A stretch of 64,000 bases of DNA from Parachitinimonas caeni (GTDB taxonomy: Bacteria > Pseudomonadota > Gammaproteobacteria > Burkholderiales > Chitinimonadaceae), in the NCBI RefSeq assembly GCF_030129945.1, contig NZ_JARRAF010000005.1:124001-188000 (forward strand), written 5' to 3'. Below are positions 28,150 through 37,083 of this stretch, one piece after another; positions within the stretch are counted from its first letter, which is position 1; each line of letters opens with the position of its first letter. A program made the position numbers and the translations under genes. The notes beneath the pieces were generated by a model. The model did no database searches, was not told the origin of the DNA, and saw nothing but the letters and a program-made list of their open reading frames with translations.

Positions 28150-28938
28150 ATGGTGTTGACGACTTTTCGATTGGGGGCTGGCTTGCTGCTTGGGCTGGTG
28201 AGCATGGTGAGTGTTGCACAGGCAGAGGATAAACCGGCGACAGTCAAGCTGTGCTTTGAGAACGAGGATGTCTTTCCCTGGATCTTGAAGAATGGCAAAG
28301 GCTTGAATCTGATCATGGTCGACATGATCAGCCGTAAAGCAGGCATCAAGATCGAGCCGGTTGGCCTGCCCTGGAAGCGCTGCCTGAACGAGCTGCAGTC
28401 CGGGGGGATGGATGGTGCGTTTGCCGCCAGCTATAAGGATGACCGTGCGGTGTTTTCGGTATATCCGATGAAGGATGGCAAGCACGATCCCAGCCGCCGC
28501 ATGATGATGGACAGCTACAGCCTGTTTCGTGCCAAAGGGGGCGGGATAGGCTGGGATGGCAGCAAGCTGAATGGCTTGAGCGGCCCGATCGGTGCGCAGC
28601 CTGGCTATTCGATCATCGACCAGCTCAAAGCGGCAGGGGCAACCGTAGACGATGGCGGCAAGACAGCCGATGACAATCTGCGCAAGGTGCTGGCTGGGCG
28701 GGTTGCTGCAGCAGCTTTGCAGACCCTTGAAGGTGACAACTCGCTACATACTGCCGAGTTCAACGGCAAGCTGGAGAAAGTCTCTCCGCCGCTGACTGAA
28801 AAGCCTTACTACATGATTTTTGCCAAGCCTTTCCAGGCCAAATACCCGAAAGCGGTCGAAGATCTATGGGCCGCCGTCGCGGCAGTGCGCGAGTCTCCTG
28901 ACTACAAAGGCGCCGAGAAGGAGTTCTTCAAACGTTAG
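28150..28938 (+). CDS. Periplasmic solute-binding protein, family 3-like (orphan)
   Basis: A 262-aa exported protein with a signal peptide (cleavage AQA-ED near residue 27) and a type II periplasmic-binding fold. An AGGAGG sits 8 bases before the ATG at 28150, which rules out the earlier GTG. Characteristic stretches are GLPWKRCLNELQSG and DDRAVFSVYPMKDG, then a C-terminal KPYYMIFAKPF. It is a clear relative of the protein at 46642-47442. No ABC permease or ATPase lies nearby, so it may serve a distant transporter or a sensor. Its TAG stop coincides with the start of a repeat element. Confidence 0.8.
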   Translation: MVLTTFRLGAGLLLGLVSMVSVAQAEDKPATVKLCFENEDVFPWILKNGKGLNLIMVDMISRKAGIKIEPVGLPWKRCLNELQSGGMDGAFAASYKDDRAVFSVYPMKDGKHDPSRRMMMDSYSLFRAKGGGIGWDGSKLNGLSGPIGAQPGYSIIDQLKAAGATVDDGGKTADDNLRKVLAGRVAAAALQTLEGDNSLHTAEFNGKLEKVSPPLTEKPYYMIFAKPFQAKYPKAVEDLWAAVAAVRESPDYKGAEKEFFKR

Positions 28939-29040
28939 GCGCGGTTGACACTTTATTTTCGGATCGTGTTTTGCTGGATTGGGGTCGGATACAAGGCTTT
29001 CCTTGGTGCCGGGCTGCAATCCTGCATTGCCATTGCTGCG
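28936..29040 (+). repeat. Dispersed repeat copy at the stop of a solute-binding-protein gene
   Basis: TAGGCGCGGTTGACAC is a diverged tip, followed by TTTATTTTCGGATCG and GGATTGGGGTC, the same arm as at 39349. The TAG (28936-28938) is the stop of the upstream gene. The right end is not recognisable. Confidence 0.6.
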
Positions 29041-29131
29041 TGATGAACAGGATTTGATTTCGATCTGTAACAGCGGCCAGCTCCGGGTGGTGCGGCCTGC
29101 CTACACTGCCAGAATCGACGAAGGAGGTCTC

Positions 29132-29842
29132 ATGCGTAACATCTTGTTTGCGAGCCTGTTGCTGGCTGCTGTGCCGGTGGCTTGGGCCGGTCCGACGCAG
29201 ATCCATGCCGTGCCGGCTGCGCCGTGGAGTTATCCGGAAATGCCGGGGACAGGCATTGTGCCCGAGTATTTCAAGTATCTGTTTGGTAAGGCGGGGGCTG
29301 AGATGACTGTCCGCACGATTCCCTATTTGCGGGTGATCGAAGGGCTGAAGGATGGTAGTAGCGAAGCGACGTTGCTGATTCCGGATGCGGAGCGCGATGG
29401 GTTTGCGCTCAACCTGTGTTCGCCAACCGAAATCCACGCGGGGGTGCTCTACAACAAGTCGAAGTTCACGCCCAAGAGCATGAACGATCTGGCAGGTAAG
29501 CGGGTTGGCATGCTCAGGGGCACCAAGGCCCTCGACAAGCTGAAGACCGTGAGCGGGATTGTCGCCAGCGATATTGAAAACGTTGGCCAGGGCTTGAAGA
29601 TGCTGGCAGCGGATCGACTGGATGCAACCTTTATTTCCTCTCCCGGTTCACAGGTGCTGTTGAAGGATGCCGGGCTGGCGGCTGATCAATACGGCTTTCT
29701 GGAGGTCGATGCCAACCCCGTGGCACTTTATGTCTCGCGCAAGTCGGAATTATTCAAGAACGAGGCACTCATGAAGAAACTGAAGACCGAGTGTGAAGCC
29801 AGTAAAGAGTTCATGAAGACCTTGATGCAGAAGTATCGCTGA
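29132..29842 (+). CDS. Periplasmic solute-binding protein, family 3-like (orphan)
   Basis: A 236-aa exported protein with a signal peptide (VPVAWA, cleavage near residue 19) and family-3 binding-protein organisation: YFKYLFGKAGAEM, LAGKRVGMLRGTKALDKL, and LKMLAADRLDATF. AAGGAGG lies 8 bases before the ATG at 29132, fixing the start. It resembles the neighbouring 28150 protein only in overall fold. It also has no transporter partner nearby and is closed by a strong terminator. The ligand cannot be predicted. Confidence 0.8.
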   Translation: MRNILFASLLLAAVPVAWAGPTQIHAVPAAPWSYPEMPGTGIVPEYFKYLFGKAGAEMTVRTIPYLRVIEGLKDGSSEATLLIPDAERDGFALNLCSPTEIHAGVLYNKSKFTPKSMNDLAGKRVGMLRGTKALDKLKTVSGIVASDIENVGQGLKMLAADRLDATFISSPGSQVLLKDAGLAADQYGFLEVDANPVALYVSRKSELFKNEALMKKLKTECEASKEFMKTLMQKYR

Positions 29843-29880
29843 AGCGAAGCGATGGATTCGGGGGCGGGAAGATGGCCCAG

Positions 29881-29919
29881 AAAAACAGCCTGCAACAATG
29901 TTGCAGGCTGTTTTCGTTT
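29881..29919 (+). terminator. Terminator after the solute-binding-protein genes
   Basis: AACAGCCTGCAA and TTGCAGGCTGTT form a 12-bp stem, extended by C-G around an AAT loop, followed by TTTCGTTT. A-rich sequence on the left lets it also serve leftward transcripts such as rnfD. Confidence 0.9.
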
Positions 29920-29970
29920 ACCACCGGCCATGTGTCGATAAAGGTATATGGGGTGGCGGATTGACGGTGG

Positions 29971-30897
29971 TCAGACCGGTCGGTCGGGCTTGGATTGGCC
30001 GAACCGAGGTGTCTGGGTTAAATGGTTGATCAGCGGTGTTGCACAGTTCATCAGCAGTACCGCCAGAGCCATTCCGTCGCCGACATGCCCGAGTGTGGGC
30101 AGCACAGTCAGCAGGATGCCTACCAGCGTGCCAAAGATCAGCCGGCCTTTGTGTGTGCCAGGGCTGCTGGCCGGATCTGGTGCAATGAAAAAGCCGCATA
30201 GCACGCTACTGACCAGCAGGGGTTGCAGGCTGACCGGCGTGGTAAAGCCCAATCCCATCAGCAGCAGGCCGGTTACCACCGAGGCAGACAGGCAGGTGAC
30301 CGGTATCGGCCAGCGCACGCGCTTTTGCCAGAGCAGGTATAGACCACCCAATAGATAGGCCAGACTTTGCCAGAACAGGTCTTGCCTGCTGGCGGCGGGC
30401 AGATCGCTGCTTTGGCCACCCGCAACGCTGAAGATCCGTGTCAGCTGTTCAGACAGCGGCAGCGCCGCGCCCGACAGGCTGCCAGACCACTGGCCCAAGT
30501 GCGCTGGTCCGATTGCCAGTACGGCCAGCAGACCGATCATCGCCGGATTGAAACGGTAATCCGCCAGCCGGCTGCTGAAATGTCGGCCAAGCAGGGTGCT
30601 GGCGAGGGTGGCGATAACCGTCAGCCACCACGGTGCTAGCGGGGATAACAAAACCGTGAGCTGCCAGGCGTTCAGTAGGGCACTGCCATCGAAGAGGTAG
30701 AGGCGCCAATCACGCTTGCGCAGCCGTAGCGCCAGGGCATCCACAATCAGGGCGGTGGTGCTGGCAATCGCCAATTGTACGACCAGCCCCAGCCCGAATA
30801 GCCCTGCGCTTACCGCGATGCCCGGCATCAGTGCCAGCAAGCCTTGCAGCATGATCTGCCTGACGGTGGTTGCACGGTGCAGATAAGGCGCGTTCAC
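29971..30897 (-). CDS. rnfD: RnfD-like electron transport complex subunit, FMN-site segment missing
   Basis: A 308-aa polytopic membrane protein of the RnfD/RsxD/NqrB family. Conserved blocks include FDGSALLNAWQL, LAPWWLTVIATLAS, YRFNPAMIG, LLWQKRVRWPIP, GFFIAPDPASSP and KGRLIFGTLVG. It is about 45 residues shorter than E. coli RsxD. The missing part includes the loop with the D-G-x-S-x-A-T-P motif, whose Thr carries covalent FMN; around residue 165 the sequence reads IFSVAGGQSSDLPAAS instead. The GTG start overlaps the upstream TGA (GTGA). It is the last gene of a reduced rnf operon lacking A, G and E. Confidence 0.85.
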   Translation of the reverse strand: MNAPYLHRATTVRQIMLQGLLALMPGIAVSAGLFGLGLVVQLAIASTTALIVDALALRLRKRDWRLYLFDGSALLNAWQLTVLLSPLAPWWLTVIATLASTLLGRHFSSRLADYRFNPAMIGLLAVLAIGPAHLGQWSGSLSGAALPLSEQLTRIFSVAGGQSSDLPAASRQDLFWQSLAYLLGGLYLLWQKRVRWPIPVTCLSASVVTGLLLMGLGFTTPVSLQPLLVSSVLCGFFIAPDPASSPGTHKGRLIFGTLVGILLTVLPTLGHVGDGMALAVLLMNCATPLINHLTQTPRFGQSKPDRPV

Positions 30898-31145
30898 TTG
30901 GCCTCCTTGCGGCCTGCCACGGGGGAGGGGGGGGCAGCCGGCGCCGGTTCGGTCGCGGCTGCTGGCGCCTGCATGTTCAGCTGAACTTTAACCGGCGTTT
31001 CCATTTGCTGTTTGGCGCGGTACTGCTGCAGGAATTTCATGACGAACATCATGAGCACCATAAAGCCGATGGCGGCGAATACCAGGGACAGCTTCATGGC
31101 CCGTTTGCGCCGGGCCAACATTTTTTGCATGGCATCACTGGCCAT
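30894..31145 (-). CDS. Small single-pass membrane protein in rnf-like operon
   Basis: An 83-aa protein of unknown function. A basic N-terminus (MLARRKRAMK) precedes one Met/Phe-rich transmembrane helix at about residues 19-38. A periplasmic tail rich in Pro and Ala follows. It begins 9 bases after the exported-protein gene upstream, and its stop overlaps the rnfD start, so it is translationally coupled to rnfD. It has neither the flavin motif of RnfG nor the size of RnfA or RnfE. It may be an accessory subunit that stabilises RnfD, which is inference. Confidence 0.75.
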   Translation of the reverse strand: MASDAMQKMLARRKRAMKLSLVFAAIGFMVLMMFVMKFLQQYRAKQQMETPVKVQLNMQAPAAATEPAPAAPPSPVAGRKEAK

Positions 31146-31154
31146 AAGGGTTCC

Positions 31155-31988
31155 TTAGTTGAAATTGGCGGGCACCCGCATACGCACCGGAGGTGCCGCA
31201 GTCATGGTGCCGATGAAGTAAATGCCGTCATAACCAAAAGGTTCGATCTGGGCTTGCTTGAGTACCCCATACTGACCCGCTGGTTCGGTGACATCCCCGC
31301 CCGGCTGGTAATAGGCACCGCAGCCTTTATCCTGGCAGGCCCACATGAAGCCGGACTGGTAGCTCATGCGGTACGCCAGCGGCTTGAACTCGGCCAGCAG
31401 GTAGCCGACAGGTTCGTATTTGGGATTCCAGCCATTGCCGAGCTTGCGGCTGGCCCGTGGCGGGGTGGTCACGACCAGCGCTGCAACCTCCTTGTCGGCC
31501 TGCAATGCTTGCTTGATGCGCTTGACGCTTTCCTCCTCGGTGCCACCTACCGCCAATACCTGCACGGCAGCGCCACCTCGCTTCAATCGGCGCACGGCCT
31601 CGATGAGCTCCATCACTGCCACGCTGGCCCGGCCGTCGTTGACCAGCCAGTGCTGGTTGTTGAACAAGCGACTGACGTCAGCGGGCTCGCCGGGTGACGC
31701 CAGATAGGTGTCGAGCGGGGTCTGTTCGGTGGGGGGAAAGTCCAGCGTCAGCAACCAGGGACGGCCAGCTTTCAACCATTCGCAGCCAGCTTTCAGAACA
31801 AAGCGTGGCGATTCGTACGTACCTGTCAATTCCCCCAGCAGAACGACGCGGGCCTTGGTGGGTATGCCACTAGCTGGCCCGGCAGGTGGGCAGGCGGAAA
31901 GATCGGCTGCCTGCGCGCCGAGGCAGATCACACCAGCAGCGAGGGGTAGAAAGGCGTTGGTCAGGGCAGATCGTCGAACTCGGTTCAT
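31155..31988 (-). CDS. Exported protein, ChaN/EreA-like fold, in rnf-like operon
   Basis: A 277-aa exported protein with a signal peptide (AAGVICLGAQA, cleavage near residue 27). VVLLGELTGTYESPRFVLKA resembles the GExHGTxExP motif of the ChaN/TraB/erythromycin-esterase superfamily, but the His is replaced by Thr, so metal or haem binding may be altered. Several Cys (ACQDKGCG) lie near the C-terminus. Its ATG overlaps the rnfC TGA (ATGA), so it is coupled to the Rnf genes. No such gene is part of canonical rnf operons. The fold call is tentative. Confidence 0.65.
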   Translation of the reverse strand: MNRVRRSALTNAFLPLAAGVICLGAQAADLSACPPAGPASGIPTKARVVLLGELTGTYESPRFVLKAGCEWLKAGRPWLLTLDFPPTEQTPLDTYLASPGEPADVSRLFNNQHWLVNDGRASVAVMELIEAVRRLKRGGAAVQVLAVGGTEEESVKRIKQALQADKEVAALVVTTPPRASRKLGNGWNPKYEPVGYLLAEFKPLAYRMSYQSGFMWACQDKGCGAYYQPGGDVTEPAGQYGVLKQAQIEPFGYDGIYFIGTMTAAPPVRMRVPANFN

Positions 31989-33538
31989 GATTTGGGCTCT
32001 GCGGGTTTGTCGGTTGCGGCGGCCTGTGCCGCTGCCCGCTTGGCGGCCGCGCGTTCCATCGCAGCCTTGATTTTGGCGGCGCGTTCTGCGTCAGCGGGGT
32101 CGCTTGAAGCGGTGGCGACCTCATGCTTGGCTGCCGCCTTGGCTGCCAGCCGCTCAGCTTTTTCCTGCTTGTCTCGTTCCAGCCGGAACTGACGGAATTC
32201 GTGTCGCTGCCGGGCCTTGTCTGCTGCTTGCTGGGCTTCGGTGGCCTGCACGATCTCTTGCTTGGTCACACGGAAGGTGCTGGCCAGGGGAATCCGGCTT
32301 GGGCAGACATAGCTGCAAGCACCGCATTCGATGCAATCGAATAGGCCGTCGGTCTGGGCTTGATCAATGGCTTGTTGATTAAGACTGTGCCAGAGCTGCA
32401 TCGGTTGCAGGCGGATTGGGCAGACTTCGGCGCATTCCCCGCAGCGAATGCAATCGCGGGTGGGCTCGGTGGTGGGAAACAGGGTCTGATTCATCGCGAT
32501 CAGCGCCTGGGCGCCGGCACCGATGACCGCATCCGTTGTTGCGAGGGTTTCTCCTGTCATCGGATTACCAACCAGATAGCCTGTGCTATGCGGCTGTTCA
32601 CCGGCAAGCTGGAGTAGATGCGAAACCGGCGTACCGAAGGCAACTCGATAATTGCCAGGGCGAGCGACATTGCCGGCGATGGTGACGATGCGGGAAGTCA
32701 GGGTCTCTGCGCGCAGAATCGCACAGCCAATGGCGTGGACCGTGGCGACATTGAAGCTTTGTATTCCGAACGATTCAAGCGACTGGCTGGCCGGGATTTC
32801 CTGCCCGGTGAGGCGATAAGCCAGCTGCCGGTCTTCTCCGGCCGGATAGAGCGGGGGTATCGAAACCAGCTGTATCCCGGCCGGTAACACGGCCTTGAAT
32901 GCTGCCTGTGCAGCCGGTTTATCCTGGCCGATGGCGAGCGTGGTGTGCTCTGTATCCAATTGCGTCTGTAACCAGCGGATGCCCGCCACAATTTCGTCAG
33001 CGTGCTCGCGCATCAGGCTATCGTCACAGCTGAGCCACGGCTCGCATTCCACGCCGTTGATGATCAGCGTCTTGATCGGTGGCGTGACGCCATGCAGCCT
33101 GAGGTGACACGGCAGGCCACCACCGCCAAGGCCAACCAGTCCGAGAGTCTGTAGGGAAAGGTGGTCTGGCTTGTCCGAAGCGGCGAGTGGAGTCGCCTGA
33201 TAGGGGCTAGAGGGATTGGCGACTTCGATGGTGATGCACCAGCCAGGTTGGCCAGCCAGTTCCGCCAGCGCTTGTTTGCCGATCGACAGAACTGTGCCGG
33301 CTGCAGGCGCATGGATGGCGACGGTATTTGGGCCGCTTGCATCGGCAATTTTCTGACCGGCCTGTACCTGTTGCCCTGGCACGACGCAACTGCGCGCGGT
33401 CTCGCTGAGTGCCGTTTGCAACGGCACATGCAGGCAGGTTGGCAGCGTGGCGGTAATGATGGGCCCTCGGTGGGCTTGGGCAGTATTGTCTGCCAGCCGG
33501 ATACCGGCCGCCATACGATAAGGGGGGCGATTCACCAT
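31985..33538 (-). CDS. rnfC: Electron transport complex subunit RnfC/RsxC
   Basis: A 517-aa peripheral subunit that receives electrons from NADH or exchanges them with ferredoxin. The barrel-sandwich N-terminus is followed by the NADH/FMN-binding region GLVGLGGGGLPCHLRL and LIINGVECEPWLSCDDSLM. Two [4Fe-4S] motifs, CIRCGECAEVCP and CIECGACSYVCP, come next. A long basic Ala/Lys-rich coiled C-terminus follows, as in E. coli RsxC but shorter. It lies 39 bp after rnfB and overlaps the next gene. All expected cofactor motifs are intact. Confidence 0.93.
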   Translation of the reverse strand: MVNRPPYRMAAGIRLADNTAQAHRGPIITATLPTCLHVPLQTALSETARSCVVPGQQVQAGQKIADASGPNTVAIHAPAAGTVLSIGKQALAELAGQPGWCITIEVANPSSPYQATPLAASDKPDHLSLQTLGLVGLGGGGLPCHLRLHGVTPPIKTLIINGVECEPWLSCDDSLMREHADEIVAGIRWLQTQLDTEHTTLAIGQDKPAAQAAFKAVLPAGIQLVSIPPLYPAGEDRQLAYRLTGQEIPASQSLESFGIQSFNVATVHAIGCAILRAETLTSRIVTIAGNVARPGNYRVAFGTPVSHLLQLAGEQPHSTGYLVGNPMTGETLATTDAVIGAGAQALIAMNQTLFPTTEPTRDCIRCGECAEVCPIRLQPMQLWHSLNQQAIDQAQTDGLFDCIECGACSYVCPSRIPLASTFRVTKQEIVQATEAQQAADKARQRHEFRQFRLERDKQEKAERLAAKAAAKHEVATASSDPADAERAAKIKAAMERAAAKRAAAQAAATDKPAEPKS

Positions 33539-33577
33539 ATATCTGGGTTTGTCTGACCTGTGTGAAGGAAAATTGGC

Positions 33578-34162
33578 TCAGGCTCGGTCAGGCCGGGAGC
33601 CCGCCTGAATCTTGATTGGAAACACCGGATAGCGGCGGCGGATTTTCACTGGCGCATCCGGGTCTACCATGCTGATGCAGTCAACCGGGCAGGGGGCGAC
33701 ACACAGTTCGCAGCCCGTACATTCCGAACGGATGACGGTATGCATATGCTTGGCCGAACCAAGGATGGCATCAACCGGACACGCCTGGATGCACAAGGTA
33801 CAGCCAATGCACACCGATTCATCAATCAGTGCCAGTCGCTTGGGCTTGTGTTCGCCGTGGCTCGTATCCAGTGGCTTGGGGTCTCGTCCCAGCAAAGCTG
33901 CCAGTTTGGCGATCCCTTCATCTCCTCCAGGTGGGCACTGGTTGATGTCGGCCTCACCCTTGGCAATCGCTTCAGCGTAGGGCCGGCAGCCTTTGTAGCC
34001 GCACTGGGTACATTGGGTTTGCGGCAGAACAGCATCGATTTGCTCTGCCAAGGGCAGTTCGGGCGGGGTGGGTTGTGGCCGAGGTCTGGTCTTGAGCTGG
34101 CGAGCGCCAAGTAGCAGCGCCAGTCCAAGCAGGATCAGGGCAATAAGTAATAGTCCACTCAC
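33578..34162 (-). CDS. rnfB: Electron transport complex subunit RnfB/RsxB
   Basis: A ferredoxin-like subunit of the Rnf/Rsx membrane complex. One N-terminal transmembrane helix ([17 protein letters not shown]) is followed by the 4Fe4S domain [16 protein letters not shown] with CPPGG. Two further [4Fe-4S] motifs follow, [12 protein letters not shown] and [13 protein letters not shown] choose the GTG at 34162, preceded by GGAG; a TTG at 34216 extends the frame by 18 codons but has no good ribosome binding site. It is the first gene of the operon. There is no rnfA upstream, where it would normally be. Confidence 0.93.
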   Translation of the reverse strand: MSGLLLIALILLGLALLLGARQLKTRPRPQPTPPELPLAEQIDAVLPQTQCTQCGYKGCRPYAEAIAKGEADINQCPPGGDEGIAKLAALLGRDPKPLDTSHGEHKPKRLALIDESVCIGCTLCIQACPVDAILGSAKHMHTVIRSECTGCELCVAPCPVDCISMVDPDAPVKIRRRYPVFPIKIQAGSRPDRA

Positions 34163-34278
34163 AGTGGGGTACTCCAGCAAACCTTGCCGCAGTGATGCGT
34201 GAACAAGGTTGGTCAAAATGGGGGCGTATGGGTCGGGTGGGGCAAGAACCGATTGGTCGGCTGTTTAAGAATGGGTGT

Positions 34279-34863
34279 TCAAGTCTGCGCCACCAAGGTT
34301 TGCCATTGCTGACGGGTCAGGCTGTATGCGGCGCAATCCACCGGCTGGCCCTGCCACATCAACCCGGCAGCGCAGATGCATTCAAAATTCAGCCCCGCTC
34401 GCTCGGCGGTGCGGCGGCTGGCGAAATTGCGTACATCGGCAGAAATCTCCACCCGATGAATGGGCAATTTAGTAAAGCCATAGGCAATCACCAGCCTGAC
34501 TGCACGTGCCATGGTGCCCCGCCCGGTCGCTGAGTTTCGTAACCAGTAGCCGATATTGCCGCAGCTGGTGACGGGGGTCATTCTGGCCGCAAGACCAATA
34601 CAGCCAAGAATCCGGCCATCGGTAAAGTCTTCAATGATGAATGACTGCTCGCCTTTGTTTTCACGCCAGCAAACGATGCGGGAAGCCACCCAGTATTCCG
34701 CATCGCTACGCGAATAGGCGGGTGTTGCCCACGGTAGCCACTGGCTGAGGGTGTCGATGGATTCGCTGGCCGCCTCGAAAAAGCCATCCACATCTTCAGC
34801 CCGAAACGGACGAATGCGGATTACGCCATCATCAGCGTGGTAATCGGGTTGTAACGAGGTCAT
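34279..34863 (-). CDS. GNAT family N-acetyltransferase (RimJ/RimL type)
   Basis: A 194-aa acetyltransferase of the RimJ/RimL branch, which typically acetylates protein N-termini or small amines with acetyl-CoA. IRIRPFRAEDVDGFFEAASE is the N-terminal block, GNIGYWLRNSATGRGTMARA is the acetyl-CoA binding motif A with its pyrophosphate loop, and VEISADVRNFASRRTAERAG is motif B. The start at 34863 (MTSLQPDYH) is preferred over an in-frame start that runs into pyrD. It lies 8 bases after pyrD on the same strand. The substrate is unknown. Confidence 0.88.
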   Translation of the reverse strand: MTSLQPDYHADDGVIRIRPFRAEDVDGFFEAASESIDTLSQWLPWATPAYSRSDAEYWVASRIVCWRENKGEQSFIIEDFTDGRILGCIGLAARMTPVTSCGNIGYWLRNSATGRGTMARAVRLVIAYGFTKLPIHRVEISADVRNFASRRTAERAGLNFECICAAGLMWQGQPVDCAAYSLTRQQWQTLVAQT

Positions 34864-34871
34864 GGCCGGTT

Positions 34872-35906
34872 TCAGCTCCCTTGCTTGATTCGGGGGCGCA
34901 CTGCACGGGCGCACTCGCTGACCAGATCCGGGCCGCGATAGATGAGACCGGAGTACAGCTGGATCAGGCTCGCGCCTGCATCCAGTTTCTCCAAGGCATC
35001 GGCCCCGGACAAAATACCGCCAACGCCGATGATCGGAATCCGCCCACGCAGATGGCCGGCCAGTTCGCGAATGACGGCGGTTGAACGCTCGCGTACTGGT
35101 GCGCCTGACAGACCACCGGCTTCATTTCCATGCGGTAGTTCCTCAACACCCACCCGCGATAGTGTTGTATTGGTGGCGATAACACCATCAAGCTGATGAT
35201 CCAGCAGCAGACCTGCGATGTCGGCAATCTGTTGGCTGTCGAGATCCGGCGCAATTTTTACGGCCAACGGCACATAGCGACCATGCTGCGTTGTCAGCTC
35301 GGTCTGTCTGGCCTTGAGTTTTGCCAGAAGCCCGCCCAGCTCATCCACTTGCTGCAACTGACGCAGGTTCTTGGTGTTCGGCGATGAAATATTGACGGTG
35401 ATGTAACTGGCTTTGCCATAGACACGCTCCAGGCCGATCAGATAGTCATCCGCGGCTTTTTCGATGGGGGTATCAAAATTCTTTCCGATATTGATACCGA
35501 GCACGCCTTTGAAATGGGCTTTCTCCACATTGGCCAGCAAAGCGTCAATGCCGGCGTTGTTAAAGCCCATCCGATTGATGATGCCTTCCACTTCCGGCAG
35601 GCGGAACAACCGGGGCTGCGGGTTGCCAGGCTGCGGACGGGGGGTGATGGTGCCGATCTCGATGAAACCAAAGCCCAAGCTGGCCAAGCCATCAATATGC
35701 TCGCCATTCTTGTCGAGGCCAGCGGCCAAGCCGACCGCATTGGGAAACCGAATGCCCATGACTTCAACCGGCGCATCAGGCACATTGCCTCTTAACAGGC
35801 CGGTCAGGCCCAAAGAGCGGGCGGTATCCAGCCACTTGAAAGTGGTTTGGTGAGCCTTCTCGGGCTCCATGCAAAAAACCAGCGGGCGCAGCAGGGAGTA
35901 CAGCAT
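34872..35906 (-). CDS. pyrD: Dihydroorotate dehydrogenase (quinone)
   Basis: Class 2 dihydroorotate dehydrogenase, 344 aa, membrane-associated. It oxidises dihydroorotate to orotate with FMN and passes electrons to quinone. The N-terminal helical part ([19 protein letters not shown]) that docks to the membrane is present. [15 protein letters not shown] contains the catalytic Ser of class 2, and [17 protein letters not shown] binds the FMN phosphate. It is followed at 8 bases by the GNAT gene and preceded at 18 bases by folD on the same strand. Confidence 0.97.
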   Translation of the reverse strand: MLYSLLRPLVFCMEPEKAHQTTFKWLDTARSLGLTGLLRGNVPDAPVEVMGIRFPNAVGLAAGLDKNGEHIDGLASLGFGFIEIGTITPRPQPGNPQPRLFRLPEVEGIINRMGFNNAGIDALLANVEKAHFKGVLGINIGKNFDTPIEKAADDYLIGLERVYGKASYITVNISSPNTKNLRQLQQVDELGGLLAKLKARQTELTTQHGRYVPLAVKIAPDLDSQQIADIAGLLLDHQLDGVIATNTTLSRVGVEELPHGNEAGGLSGAPVRERSTAVIRELAGHLRGRIPIIGVGGILSGADALEKLDAGASLIQLYSGLIYRGPDLVSECARAVRPRIKQGS

Positions 35907-35924
35907 CTTTGTCTTGCTCCGGAT

Positions 35925-36779
35925 TTAAGCGGTGCGATGCATATAAGCATCGAAAGTGTTCTGCATCAGCGTGGCAACGGTCATTGGCCCGACGCCGCCG
36001 GGCACAGGGGTAATCCAGCCTGCACGCTGCGCCGCAACGTCATACGCCACATCACCACAAATCTTGCCGCTCTCCAGCCGGTTGATGCCGACATCAATCA
36101 CGATCGCGCCAGGCTTGATCCACTCGCCCTTTACAAACTCAGGGATGCCTACGCCCGCAACTACAATATCTGCACCAGCCACCTTGGCTGCGAGATCACG
36201 GGTTTTGCTATGGCAGACCGTCACGGTTGCCCGCGCCAGCAGCAATTCGAGGGCCATCGGGCGGCCAACAATATTGGAGGCCCCAACGATCACGGCATCC
36301 TGGCCTTGAATGGCCATGCCAGTCTTTTCCAGCAATGTCATCACGCCACGTGGTGTGCAGGGGCGTAGCAGCGGCATCTTGAGTGCGAGGCGCCCGACGT
36401 TATAAGGATGGAAACCATCTACATCCTTCTCTGGCGCAATTGTTTCGATTACCCGATCCGCATCAATGTGCCCAGGCAGGGGAAGTTGAACCAGAATGCC
36501 GTCTACGTCGCTATTGGCGTTGAGCTGTTGGACCAAGGCCAATAACTCTGCCTCACTGGTGCTGGCAGGTAGCTCGTGCGCGACCGATACCACGCCGGCG
36601 AGCTCGCATGAGCGCTTCTTGTTACGTACATAGATTGCAGATGCCGGATCATCTCCCACCAGCACAACTGCCAGCACGGGCGCACGTTTACCTGCGGCAA
36701 TACGGGCATCCACCTTGATGCGGGTTTCGGCGAGCAGCTGATCGGCAATGGCTTTGCCATTAAGGATTTGTGCAGTCAT
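35925..36779 (-). CDS. folD: Bifunctional methylenetetrahydrofolate dehydrogenase/cyclohydrolase
   Basis: A 284-aa enzyme that converts 5,10-methylene-THF through methenyl-THF to 10-formyl-THF using NADP. The catalytic [10 protein letters not shown] (Tyr and Lys), the [13 protein letters not shown] loop, PCTPRGVM, the nucleotide-binding [14 protein letters not shown] and the C-terminal [19 protein letters not shown] are all present. The start at 36779 ([10 protein letters not shown]) is the standard one. It heads a folD-pyrD-GNAT run read leftward. Confidence 0.97.
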   Translation of the reverse strand: MTAQILNGKAIADQLLAETRIKVDARIAAGKRAPVLAVVLVGDDPASAIYVRNKKRSCELAGVVSVAHELPASTSEAELLALVQQLNANSDVDGILVQLPLPGHIDADRVIETIAPEKDVDGFHPYNVGRLALKMPLLRPCTPRGVMTLLEKTGMAIQGQDAVIVGASNIVGRPMALELLLARATVTVCHSKTRDLAAKVAGADIVVAGVGIPEFVKGEWIKPGAIVIDVGINRLESGKICGDVAYDVAAQRAGWITPVPGGVGPMTVATLMQNTFDAYMHRTA

Positions 36780-36924
36780 GGGCGGGCTCCAGCAAACAGC
36801 AATTGAGTAAGGAAAGCCTTGTATTGTCGCATTTTTTGACCGCCCACCCAAGTTTCCAGCCCTTCTGTGTGGCTTGTACAAGCGCACTTGTTTGCACTTT
36901 TTTTAAGAATTTTTTGGAAAACGC

Positions 36925-36953
36925 TTGCCAAGTAATCTAAGGCTAGGTATAGT
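36925..36953 (+). promoter_or_regulatory. Promoter of the tRNA cluster
   Basis: TTGCCA (36925-36930) and TATAGT (36948-36953) with a 17-base spacer, ending 11 bases before the first tRNA. An A/T-rich run upstream could act as an UP element. Confidence 0.75.
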
Positions 36954-36964
36954 TCGGACCTCTT

Positions 36965-37042
36965 CGGGGTGTAGCGCAGCCTGGTTAGCGCACCTGATTT
37001 GGGATCAGGGGGTCGTGAGTTCGAATCCCACCACCCCGACCA
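36965..37042 (+). tRNA. tRNA-Pro (TGG)
   Basis: A full cloverleaf: acceptor CGGGGTG pairs with CACCCCG, discriminator A, and CCA is encoded. The anticodon stem CCTGA/TCAGG encloses loop TTTGGGA with anticodon TGG (37000-37002). The T-loop is TTCGAAT. Confidence 0.97.
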
Positions 37043-37083
37043 GATTTCTTAGTTGTTTGTGATTTTGTGCCCCGGCTTGGGAT

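Noticed and set aside
27976-28485. An N-terminal extension of endonuclease III from an upstream in-frame start
   Set aside because: The extension overlaps the divergent solute-binding-protein gene and is absent from the family, which begins at MNADIRR.
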